Shown here one piece after another: positions 1-6,167 of a DNA stretch of 9,010 nt. The DNA comes from Bacteroidales bacterium Bact_07 (GTDB taxonomy: Bacteria; Bacteroidota; Bacteroidia; Bacteroidales; Tenuifilaceae): assembly GCA_001603415.1 (NCBI GenBank), contig LUYY01000212.1:1-9010 (forward strand), read 5' to 3'. The first letter of the stretch is position 1. Each line of letters begins with the position of its first letter. The notes beneath the pieces were generated by a model that saw only the letters and a program-made list of their open reading frames with translations, had not been told where the DNA came from and did not search any database. Made by a program: the position numbers and the translations under genes.

Positions 1-119
1 TTGCTAAGAGAAATGCAAGAACTGGCCGTAACCCTCAAACCGGAAAGCCCATCAACATTAAGGCTAAAAAGGTTGTTAAGTTCAAAGCTGGTAGCGAACT
101 TAGCGGAAAAGTAAATTAA
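1..119 (+). CDS. HU-family DNA-binding protein, C-terminal fragment
   Basis: The last 38 codons of a gene that begins before the window; the reading frame starts at base 3 and ends with TAA at 117-119. HU proteins are small basic dimers that bend DNA and help organise the nucleoid. The visible part contains the flexible beta-arm signature RNPQTGKP, whose proline inserts into the DNA minor groove in characterised HU/IHF proteins. It is followed by a lysine-rich strand (IKAKKVVKFKAG) and the closing helix ending SGKVN, which matches the usual HU C-terminus. The basic, K/R-rich composition agrees. Which HU paralogue this is cannot be told from the fragment. It is followed 17 bases later by a strong terminator, so it ends its transcription unit. 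Confidence 0.9.
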   Translation, partial: AKRNARTGRNPQTGKPINIKAKKVVKFKAGSELSGKVN

Positions 120-136
120 TTTTTTCCTTTTTTTCT

Positions 137-169
137 AAAAGGAGAACCTTTATTCGGTTCTCCTTTTTT
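137..169 (+). terminator. Rho-independent terminator after the HU gene
   Basis: A 12-bp perfect stem (137-148 pairing with 156-167), with core GGAGAACC/GGTTCTCC and four flanking A-T pairs, and a 7-nt loop (149-155). The T run 164-169 follows and continues T-rich to 175. The end of the T tract merges into the TATTTTTG promoter box of the next gene. Confidence 0.93.
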
Positions 170-176
170 ATTTTTG
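169..176 (+). promoter_or_regulatory. Bacteroidetes-type -7 box for trmH
   Basis: TATTTTTG is an exact match to the TAnnTTTG -7 consensus of Bacteroidetes promoters. It ends four bases before the ATG at 181. Transcription normally starts a few bases after this box, so the mRNA would have almost no leader. No TTG-type -33 element is visible at the usual distance; that stretch is the terminator stem. This makes the call tentative. Confidence 0.45.
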
Positions 177-180
177 TTTC

Positions 181-897
181 ATGAAGTTTAAGGTTGAAAG
201 TATCGATAAGGAACTCCGAAAAAAATTGATTGATTATCTATCGCAATTCGTTTACGATAGACGGTATCAGCTTTTTAGTAACATTATTAGCAACAGAACC
301 CGTTACCTTACCGTTGTTCTTGAGGACATCTATCAACCCCAAAATGCCAGCGCAACCCTAAGAACATGCGACTGTTTAGGAGTTCAAGACATCCATATCA
401 TTGAAAACCGCAATAGGTTTTCGGTTGATTCCGAGGTGGATATGGGAGCCTCCAAGTGGCTTACTTTACATAAGTATAACAACCTTGAGAACAATACTTT
501 AGAGGCTATTAATACCTTAAGAAATAAAGGCTATAGGATTGTAGCAACCACTCCGCATAAAAACGATTGCACCATTAAAGAACTAGATATAAATAAAGGT
601 AAGGTTGCCCTCTTATTCGGAACCGAACTTACCGGTTTATCGGATTTAGCCCTAAAAAATGCCGATGAATTTGTTCGCATCCCCATGTTTGGGTTTACTG
701 AGAGTTTCAACATTTCCGTATCGGTTGCCATCACATTATATGAATTAACTGGTAGGTTGAGAGAGTCCGGAATGGATTACTTGTTAACATCCGATGAACA
801 GGAGGAAATATTGCTTGATTGGTTAAGAACCTCGATTCGTAACTCAAACCTAATTGAAAAAAGATTCTTTGACGAACTAAAAATAATCAAGCAATAA
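181..897 (+). CDS. trmH: tRNA (guanosine-2'-O)-methyltransferase, TrmH/SpoU family
   Basis: A 238-residue SPOUT-class (alpha/beta-knot) methyltransferase that should move a methyl group from S-adenosylmethionine to a ribose 2'-OH, in TrmH the G18 of tRNA. All three SpoU motifs are visible. Motif 1 is NASATLRTCD at 55-64, with N55 and the catalytic-type arginine R61. Motif 2 is LLFGTELTGLS at 144-154. Motif 3 is RIPMFGFTESFNISVSVA at 166-183, with N177. The N-terminal 40 residues are a short basic/helical extension, as in TrmH, and not the L30-like domain of RlmB/TrmH_3 proteins. The C-terminal 45 residues form the helical tail common in TrmH. The gene stands alone between a terminator and an intergenic gap. 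The exact substrate (tRNA G18 rather than an rRNA site) is inferred from family resemblance. Confidence 0.85.
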   Translation: MKFKVESIDKELRKKLIDYLSQFVYDRRYQLFSNIISNRTRYLTVVLEDIYQPQNASATLRTCDCLGVQDIHIIENRNRFSVDSEVDMGASKWLTLHKYNNLENNTLEAINTLRNKGYRIVATTPHKNDCTIKELDINKGKVALLFGTELTGLSDLALKNADEFVRIPMFGFTESFNISVSVAITLYELTGRLRESGMDYLLTSDEQEEILLDWLRTSIRNSNLIEKRFFDELKIIKQ

Positions 898-915
898 TCT
901 TTCAATCATTTTTTG

Positions 916-923
916 TAAATTCG
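916..923 (+). promoter_or_regulatory. Possible -7 box upstream of the LytTR regulator
   Basis: TAAATTCG matches TAnnTTTG at five of the six fixed positions and lies 28 bases before the ATG at 952, which would give a short 5' leader. No clear -33 TTG is found about 20 bases upstream, and this is an A+T-rich spacer where such matches arise by chance. Confidence 0.3.
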
Positions 924-951
924 TAAAAATTTCACTGAAAAACTCTTGGGT

Positions 952-1665
952 ATGAACTGTATACTTGTTGACGACGATGAGATGTCGAGAAGATTAATTG
1001 AAGATTACGCTTCAAGAGTCGACTTTATTAGGTTGATTCGTTCTTTTTCCAATCCTGTTGAAGCGTTAAGTTTCCTTCAAAATTCACCCGAAGAGGTTAA
1101 TCTTATCTTTCTTGATATCGAAATGCCCGAAATGTCGGGTATCGATTTTTTGGAAGCAAGCTTAGCCAAAGCCCAGGTCGTAATTATATCCTCAAAAGAA
1201 AAGTATGCCCTAAAGGCATTTGATTACAGTGTAACCGATTACCTTTTAAAGCCAATTACTTTTCCCCGTTTCTTTAAAGCTGTTTCCAGAGCCTATGAGC
1301 GTTACAACCTTTTACGTTCACCATTCGACGACGATCGTGAAATATTTATTAAGAAAAATAATTCTCTGGTAAGGGTTAGGTATGGCGATATCCTTTGGAT
1401 TGAGGCTATGGAGAACTACGTTATCATTGTAACTACCCATGAACGTTTCACCATACACCTGACAATGAAGTCGATAGAGAATCAACTACCTGGCGTTCGG
1501 TTTAAGCGCGTTCATCGATCGTTCATAGTTAATGTAGGAAAAATTGAAACCATTGAGGATAATGTTATTTCCATTCGTAGCAACGATGGCCGTAAGACTA
1601 TACCGGTAGGTAAATCGTATCGTGAGGCGTTAATCAATGAACTAAATCTAATTGCAAATAAGTAG
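952..1665 (+). CDS. LytTR-family response regulator (receiver + LytTR DNA-binding domain)
   Basis: A 237-residue two-component transcription regulator of the LytT/AgrA type. Residues 1-115 are a CheY-like receiver with all key positions intact: the acidic cluster D7-D8-D9, phosphoacceptor D55 in FLDIEMP, S80 at the Thr/Ser switch position, and K100 in LLKP. Residues about 130-230 are a LytTR domain, with the typical IEAMENYVIIVT strand pair and FKRVHRSFIVNVGKI block that contacts DNA. The frame could be extended to a TTG at 946, but the ATG at 952 places the start right before the first receiver strand and is preferred. No histidine kinase is nearby, so its sensor must be elsewhere. The next gene begins six bases after its stop, so the two are probably co-transcribed. 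Its target genes are unknown. Confidence 0.92.
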   Translation: MNCILVDDDEMSRRLIEDYASRVDFIRLIRSFSNPVEALSFLQNSPEEVNLIFLDIEMPEMSGIDFLEASLAKAQVVIISSKEKYALKAFDYSVTDYLLKPITFPRFFKAVSRAYERYNLLRSPFDDDREIFIKKNNSLVRVRYGDILWIEAMENYVIIVTTHERFTIHLTMKSIENQLPGVRFKRVHRSFIVNVGKIETIEDNVISIRSNDGRKTIPVGKSYREALINELNLIANK

Positions 1666-1671
1666 GACGAA

Positions 1672-2862
1672 ATGAATGTGTTGAGGCAGCTCTTTCTGGA
1701 GCATTTAGCCCAAACATCGGAATCGCCCCTAATGCTTGAGGTAAGTAAAGCTGAAGGGGTTTTTCTATTTGGGCCAAACGGGGAGAAATATTTCGATTTA
1801 ATTTCTGGAATTTCCGTTAGCAATTTGGGACACGGAAACCCAATGGTGATTAAGGCTGTCCAGAACCAGGCAGCCGATTACATGCACCTTATGGTTTACG
1901 GGGAGTATATCCAAAAACCTCAGGTTGAACTTACAACCAGCCTTGTTAAGTTTTTACCTGAAAGTTTGAATTCGGTGTATTTGGTTAATTCAGGAAGCGA
2001 AGCAGTTGAAGGTGCGTTGAAGTTAGCAAAACGCTATACGGGCAGGAGTGAGATTGTTGCTTTTAAGAATGCCTACCACGGAAGCACCCATGGGGCTTTA
2101 AGCGTAATGGGTTGCGAGGAACAAAAGCGCAACTACCGTCCATTACTTCCCGATGTGCGATTTCTGAACTTTAACAGCATTGCCGATTTAGATCAAATTA
2201 CTGAACGGACTGCTTGCGTGATTGTTGAGCCCATCCAGGGCGAAGGAGGTATCCGTATCCCCGATACCAATTACATTCGCAGGCTACGTGAGCGATGCAG
2301 CCAAACTCGAACCTTGCTGATTTTTGATGAAATTCAAACTGGCATGGGCCGAACAGGAAAAATGTTTGCCTTTGAGAGGTTCGGGGTTGTTCCTGACATC
2401 TTGTTACTGGCTAAAGCATTTGGCGGAGGAATGCCATTGGGCGCTTTTGTAGCTTCAAAGGAGATTATGAAAACGTTGACAAACAATCCTATACTTGGGC
2501 ATATTACCACTTTTGGTGGGCATCCGGTATCGTGTGCGGCTGCCCTGGCTTCGCTTAACTTTTTGAGCCAGTCAAAAATTGTTGAACAGGTTGATGCAAA
2601 AGGAGAAATCATTGCTGAAACTTTAGCAAGGCATCCAAAGGTTTTAGAGGTTCGTCGGGTTGGGCTTATGATGGCTGTTGAACTTGGTTCGTTCGATAAG
2701 GTACAGGCTTTAATCAGGTATGGGCTTGAACATGGGTTCATTTTGGACTGGTTTTTGTTCTGCAACACAGCAGTTCGTATAGCACCACCTCTTACTATTA
2801 CTGAGGATGAGTGCCGAACCGTTGCTAAACTTATTACTGAAGGTTTAAATGCAATTCAATAA
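1672..2862 (+). CDS. Class III PLP-dependent aminotransferase (acetylornithine/ornithine aminotransferase-like)
   Basis: A 396-residue fold-type I, class III (omega) aminotransferase of normal length, presumably cytosolic and dimeric. Visible landmarks are the NSGSEA phosphate-binding loop (106-111), YHGST (135-139) which stacks on the cofactor, the IFDEIQTG segment with D219 for the pyridine nitrogen, the Schiff-base lysine K248 in LLLAKAFGGGMPLGA, TTFGGHP (279-285) contributed across the dimer, and R369 in VRIAPPL for the substrate carboxylate. The family uses ornithine, acetylornithine, lysine, GABA and similar amines, and these motifs do not decide between them. No arginine-biosynthesis genes are adjacent, so argD should not be assumed. 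AGGA at 1664-1667 overlaps the preceding stop and may serve as ribosome binding site. The stop overlaps the start of the next gene by 14 bases. Confidence 0.88.
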   Translation: MNVLRQLFLEHLAQTSESPLMLEVSKAEGVFLFGPNGEKYFDLISGISVSNLGHGNPMVIKAVQNQAADYMHLMVYGEYIQKPQVELTTSLVKFLPESLNSVYLVNSGSEAVEGALKLAKRYTGRSEIVAFKNAYHGSTHGALSVMGCEEQKRNYRPLLPDVRFLNFNSIADLDQITERTACVIVEPIQGEGGIRIPDTNYIRRLRERCSQTRTLLIFDEIQTGMGRTGKMFAFERFGVVPDILLLAKAFGGGMPLGAFVASKEIMKTLTNNPILGHITTFGGHPVSCAAALASLNFLSQSKIVEQVDAKGEIIAETLARHPKVLEVRRVGLMMAVELGSFDKVQALIRYGLEHGFILDWFLFCNTAVRIAPPLTITEDECRTVAKLITEGLNAIQ

Positions 2863-3790
2863 AAAAATTAAAGCCATGCGTAGGGTGTGCTTAATTTTTG
2901 GATTATTTTTTTTATCCACATCGGTTTTTGCACAGGAACTATTAGACTTTGCCAAAACAGAGGATAGCCTTAAGGCAGTTTTTAAGAGCATTGCTTTAGA
3001 AACATCATACTCCCGACGCGATTCCTTGAATTCTGTTTTTTACAAAATGCTAACGACTGCCCTAAAGGTTCAAAGTTCATACGGCTATCCTTTTGATTCA
3101 ATCCGTATTGGGAATTTAAATTCGCCCGATGGTAGATTTCGGGTTTTCACATGGAATATTCCCCAGCCTGGAGGCTATCAAAAATATTTTGGGTTGATGC
3201 AGGTTAAAAACCCCGATGGCACAGTTAAATTAATTGAGTTGAACGACTCACGCAATAGCGTTACTGATGCTAAAAACGAAAAGTTAACTGCCGATCGTTG
3301 GATGGCTGCACTTTACTATCAAGTTACTCATTTCAAAACAGCTGCAGGGAATGCATACATTCTTTTGGGATACGATTTCAACAATCTATTTACATCAAAA
3401 AAGATAATAGAGGTTCTTACCTTCGATGCCGCAGGGAATCCCAATTTTGGTTCTCCTGTTTTCAATGTTGATGGAAAGTACAGGCTATCGCGAATTGTTT
3501 TTGAGTTTAATGCACGTGTAAGTATGGTGCTCAGGTATAACGAAGACAGCAAAACCATTGTTTTCGATCATTTATCACCTTCGAGCCCTGAGTTTGCAGG
3601 CGATTTTCAGTATTATGGCCCCGATGGCTCATTCGATGGCTTTAAGCTTGAGGGTACTGAATGGGTGTATGTAAGAGATTTAGATTTACGAAATCCACGT
3701 CGTTCAAAACCTAAGCCCGTAAATGCACCGGTTGATATAAAGGAGCCGGGATTCCTTTATAGGCCAAATATTAGTTCAACCAAAAAGTAA
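2849..3790 (+). CDS. Exported protein of unknown function
   Basis: A 313-residue protein whose family I cannot name. It has a type I signal peptide: a basic n-region (KKIKAMRR), a hydrophobic stretch at about residues 13-27, and a likely cleavage after VFA, before QE (residue 28/29). The cysteine at 14 lies inside the signal, so this is not a lipoprotein. The mature part is soluble-looking and rich in aromatic/beta segments. It has a conserved-looking C-terminal block (YYGPDGSFDGF near residues 253-263, then a W and a VRDLDLRNP stretch) that resembles uncharacterised conserved proteins of Bacteroidales from memory. Two starts are possible: ATG 2849, with GAAGG five bases upstream and a 14-base overlap with the aminotransferase gene, or ATG 2876, in frame, which leaves a shorter n-region. 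Both keep the signal peptide. Probably co-transcribed with the two genes before it. Confidence 0.8.
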   Translation: MQFNKKIKAMRRVCLIFGLFFLSTSVFAQELLDFAKTEDSLKAVFKSIALETSYSRRDSLNSVFYKMLTTALKVQSSYGYPFDSIRIGNLNSPDGRFRVFTWNIPQPGGYQKYFGLMQVKNPDGTVKLIELNDSRNSVTDAKNEKLTADRWMAALYYQVTHFKTAAGNAYILLGYDFNNLFTSKKIIEVLTFDAAGNPNFGSPVFNVDGKYRLSRIVFEFNARVSMVLRYNEDSKTIVFDHLSPSSPEFAGDFQYYGPDGSFDGFKLEGTEWVYVRDLDLRNPRRSKPKPVNAPVDIKEPGFLYRPNISSTKK

Positions 3791-3849
3791 TTATCAGTCC
3801 AATAATTTGTTAGTCGTAATTGTGTCAAATCAAACTAATTGTTAAATAA

Positions 3850-5883
3850 ATGAAGAAGCTGATGACTTTAATTTGCTTTGCAACGGTTGGTTTTGCGCTT
3901 AACAGCTGCGATTCTGAAAAACCGAAGGATGATTTTAAGTGGCAAATCGATCAGTTTGCCGACATCCGCATTATGCGTTACCAAATTCCTGAGTTTGAAA
4001 AACTAACCCCGCAACAACGCGTGTTGGTTTACTACCTGAGTGAGGCTGCTAAATGCGGGCGCGATATTATTTGGGATCAGAATTACAAGCACAACCTGGC
4101 AGTAAGGTCTATCCTGGAGGCCATATATAATGGTTATCCCGGTGAGCGTTCGGGTGAGCAGTGGGATCAATTTATGGTTTACCTAAAACGCGTCTGGTTC
4201 TCAAACGGAATTCATCACCACTACTCAAACGATAAAATTTTACCCGGTTATAGTACCGAGTATTTTACCCAGCTCATCAACCAAACACCCGATTCACTTT
4301 TCCCCAAGGAATTGGGTGGAAAGATTCAAATTATCGAAAAGTATTTACCAATCATTTTCGATCCGAATATTGCCCCTAAAAGGGTAAACCAGGAGGCCGG
4401 TATCGATATGGTTGCCCAGTCGGCCTGCAACTACTACGAGGGGGTAACCCAGGCTGAGGCCGAAAAATTCTATGCCAATATGGCAAACCCTACCGATTCA
4501 ACCCCCATTTCTTACGGGTTAAATTCAAAGCTGGTAAAAGACAACGGAAAACTTGTTGAAAAGGTTTGGTATATCGATGGCATGTATGGTAAAGCCATTG
4601 AACGCATTGTTTACTGGTTACAAAAAGCCGCAACAGTTGCTGAGAATGAACATCAACGCCAAGTGATTGAAAAATTGATTGAATACTATAAAACCGGTGA
4701 CCTAAAAAAGTTTGATGAGTATAACATACTATGGGTTAACGATTTACAATCGAGGGTCGATTTTGTAAACGGATTCATTGAGAACTATGGCGATCCCTTG
4801 GGCTACAAGGCAAGCTGGGAGGCTGTGGTTAACTTCCGGAACGAGGAGGCAACCCGTCGCACTCAAACCATTAGCGAGAATGCCCAGTGGTTCGAGGATC
4901 ATTCCCCTATTGATGATAGGTTCAAGAAGAAGGAAGTTAAAGGCGTTACCGCAAAGGTTATTACTGTTGCCCAGCTTGGTGGCGATTGTTATCCTTCCAC
5001 ACCAATTGGCATCAACCTGCCCAATGCCGACTGGATTCGTAAGGTGCATGGCTCAAAATCGGTTACCATGGATAATATTACCTATGCATACGACCAGGCC
5101 GCAATGGGGAATGGATTTCTTGAGGAGTTTGCCTGGTCAAACGAGGAAATTGAGCTAAACAAAAAGTATGGATACCTAGCCAGCAGCCTACATACCGATT
5201 TGCACGAGTGCCTTGGCCATGGCTCGGGCCAATTGGCGGAGGGAGTTAAGGGCGATGAGCTTAAGAATTACGGTTCACCGCTGGAGGAGGCACGCGCCGA
5301 CCTGTTTGCCCTTTACTACATTATGGATTCCAAAATGGTAGAACTCGGATTAATGCCAAGCCTTGATGTGGCAAAGGTTGAATACTCAAACTACATCCGT
5401 AATGGCCTTATGACTCAGCTTACCCGTGTTGAGTTAGGTAAAAACATCGAGCAGGCTCACATGCGCAACCGCCAGCTTATTTCAAAATGGTGCTATGAGC
5501 ATGGAAAGGCTGATAATGTGATAGAACGAAAGGAGCGCGAGGGGAAGGTTTACTTTGTGGTAAACGATTACCAGAAGTTACGTCAGCTTTTTGGACAACT
5601 ACTAAAAGAAATTCAGCGGATTAAATCCACTGGCGATTTTGAGGCCGGTAAAGCTTTGGTCGAAACCTATGCGGTTAAGGTTGACTTCGATTTGCACAAT
5701 CAGGTTCTCGACCGTTTTGCTAAGCTAAATATAGCACCCTATGGCGGCTTTATTAACCCCCGAATAGTTCCAGTTACTAGTGGCGATAGTATAGTTGATG
5801 CAAAAGCGGAATATCCCGATAACTACGTTGAACAAATGATGGAATATTCAAAGGAGTATTCATATCTGCCTTTATATAACTAA
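3850..5883 (+). CDS. Dipeptidyl peptidase III, M49 family zinc metallopeptidase, lipoprotein
   Basis: A 677-residue M49 peptidase, which removes dipeptides from the N-terminus of short peptides. The zinc-site motifs are intact: HECLGH at 452-457 (ligands H452 and H457, general base E453) and EEARAD at 479-484 (third ligand E480). HECLGH, with five residues between the two histidines' outer ends instead of the HELLGH of animal enzymes, is the form known in Bacteroides DPP III. The length fits the family. The N-terminus is a lipoprotein signal (MKKLMTLICFATVGFAL then NSC), giving a lipobox L17-N18-S19-C20, so the enzyme is predicted to be lipid-anchored at C20 in the cell envelope. Asn at -2 of the lipobox is unusual, which slightly weakens this. 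It lies 59 bases after the exported unknown protein with no terminator between them, so read-through from upstream is possible. It has its own terminator. Confidence 0.93.
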   Translation: MKKLMTLICFATVGFALNSCDSEKPKDDFKWQIDQFADIRIMRYQIPEFEKLTPQQRVLVYYLSEAAKCGRDIIWDQNYKHNLAVRSILEAIYNGYPGERSGEQWDQFMVYLKRVWFSNGIHHHYSNDKILPGYSTEYFTQLINQTPDSLFPKELGGKIQIIEKYLPIIFDPNIAPKRVNQEAGIDMVAQSACNYYEGVTQAEAEKFYANMANPTDSTPISYGLNSKLVKDNGKLVEKVWYIDGMYGKAIERIVYWLQKAATVAENEHQRQVIEKLIEYYKTGDLKKFDEYNILWVNDLQSRVDFVNGFIENYGDPLGYKASWEAVVNFRNEEATRRTQTISENAQWFEDHSPIDDRFKKKEVKGVTAKVITVAQLGGDCYPSTPIGINLPNADWIRKVHGSKSVTMDNITYAYDQAAMGNGFLEEFAWSNEEIELNKKYGYLASSLHTDLHECLGHGSGQLAEGVKGDELKNYGSPLEEARADLFALYYIMDSKMVELGLMPSLDVAKVEYSNYIRNGLMTQLTRVELGKNIEQAHMRNRQLISKWCYEHGKADNVIERKEREGKVYFVVNDYQKLRQLFGQLLKEIQRIKSTGDFEAGKALVETYAVKVDFDLHNQVLDRFAKLNIAPYGGFINPRIVPVTSGDSIVDAKAEYPDNYVEQMMEYSKEYSYLPLYN

Positions 5884-5889
5884 AAAAAT

Positions 5890-5917
5890 AAAAGCCGGGC
5901 TAACCCGGCTTTTTTTA
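5890..5917 (+). terminator. Rho-independent terminator after the DPP III gene
   Basis: A 10-bp stem (5890-5899 with 5904-5913), with G+C core GCCGGG/CCCGGC, a CTAA tetraloop, and a T run from 5910 to 5916. It begins seven bases after the stop codon. The A-rich left flank would allow weaker bidirectional action. Confidence 0.95.
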
Positions 5918-5947
5918 ATCGTCTTCGATGTTTTTAACCTAAATTCA

Positions 5948-5968
5948 TCAATTGAAATAATCAATTGA
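5948..5968. repeat. Two copies of the palindrome TCAATTGA
   Basis: The self-complementary 8-mer TCAATTGA occurs at 5948-5955 and again at 5961-5968, 13 bases start to start. The second copy continues into CAAATCGA. These are the first of a series of related TTGA/TCAA motifs that surround the small gene at 6168-6698. They could be protein-binding half-sites or simply A+T-rich coincidence; no function is assigned. Confidence 0.6.
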
Positions 5969-5976
5969 CAAATCGA

Positions 5977-6030
5977 CTAACAAAATCTGATCATTCCGAA
6001 AGTTTGGAATGAATGATTTTGATAAGTTAG
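5977..6030. repeat. Nested imperfect inverted repeat (long hairpin)
   Basis: Three successive complementary blocks nest on one axis. TCATTCC (5991-5997) pairs with GGAATGA (6006-6012) around an 8-nt loop, AAAATC (5982-5987) with GATTTT (6015-6020), and CTAAC (5977-5981) with GTTAG (6026-6030). That is 18 base pairs in total, interrupted by a 3/2 internal loop and a 5-base bulge. No T run follows, so it is not a standard terminator; the previous gene already has one. It may be a structured RNA, an extragenic palindrome or an operator region. Confidence 0.65.
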
Positions 6031-6037
6031 GACTACC

Positions 6038-6049
6038 TTGACAAGTCAA
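6038..6049. repeat. Palindrome TTGAC-AA-GTCAA
   Basis: A short perfect inverted repeat with 5-bp arms and a 2-base centre, typical in size of a regulator half-site pair. It overlaps the left arm of the longer inverted repeat at 6044-6091. Its sequence TTGACAAGT recurs in reverse orientation (ACTTGTCAA, 6731-6739) beyond the far end of the small gene. Confidence 0.55.
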
Positions 6050-6091
6050 TAGAAACAGGATGTTTTAATGTTTTTTGGGTTTCTATTGACT
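6044..6091. repeat. 13-bp perfect inverted repeat overlapping a candidate promoter
   Basis: AGTCAATAGAAAC (6044-6056) is the exact reverse complement of GTTTCTATTGACT (6079-6091), with 22 bases between the arms. The right arm contains the TTGAC that would act as -33 element for the promoter at 6111-6118. Inside the loop is a 7-bp direct repeat, ATGTTTT, at 6060-6066 and 6068-6074. An exact 13-bp inverted repeat at this position is hard to dismiss as chance and suggests an operator or a cruciform-forming site. Confidence 0.75.
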
Positions 6092-6118
6092 AATCTTGGT
6101 CTATTTTTTCTATTTTTG
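6086..6118 (+). promoter_or_regulatory. Candidate promoter for the membrane-anchored pseudo-receiver gene
   Basis: TATTTTTG at 6111-6118 fits the TAnnTTTG -7 box exactly. A TTGAC at 6086-6090 lies upstream with 22 bases between TTG and the -7 box, slightly longer than the usual 19-21. The start of transcription would fall around 6122-6126, leaving about 45 bases before the ATG at 6168. The -33 element lies inside an inverted repeat, so a protein bound there would be expected to affect this promoter. Confidence 0.5.
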
Positions 6119-6167
6119 TATATGGATGGTAGTATTTTAATAATCCCGTGGTCAACATTTGGAAGGC

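Noticed and set aside
531..734. Minus-strand open frame inside trmH
   Set aside because: Antisense to a well-supported methyltransferase gene with all catalytic motifs; its translation shows no family features.
946..951. TTG at 946 as start of the LytTR regulator
   Set aside because: It adds only two residues; the ATG at 952 gives the normal receiver N-terminus.
1672..2862. Naming the aminotransferase argD
   Set aside because: Class III motifs are shared by ornithine, acetylornithine, lysine and GABA aminotransferases, and there are no arginine-pathway neighbours.
3791..3849. Promoter before the DPP III gene (TAATTGTG at 3817-3824)
   Set aside because: One mismatch to the -7 box and no spaced -33 TTG; not strong enough to list, so co-transcription from upstream remains possible.
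4778..5158. 126-codon plus-strand frame within the DPP III gene
   Set aside because: It overlaps the conserved M49 coding frame in another phase, and its Arg/Pro-rich low-order translation is typical of a shadow frame.
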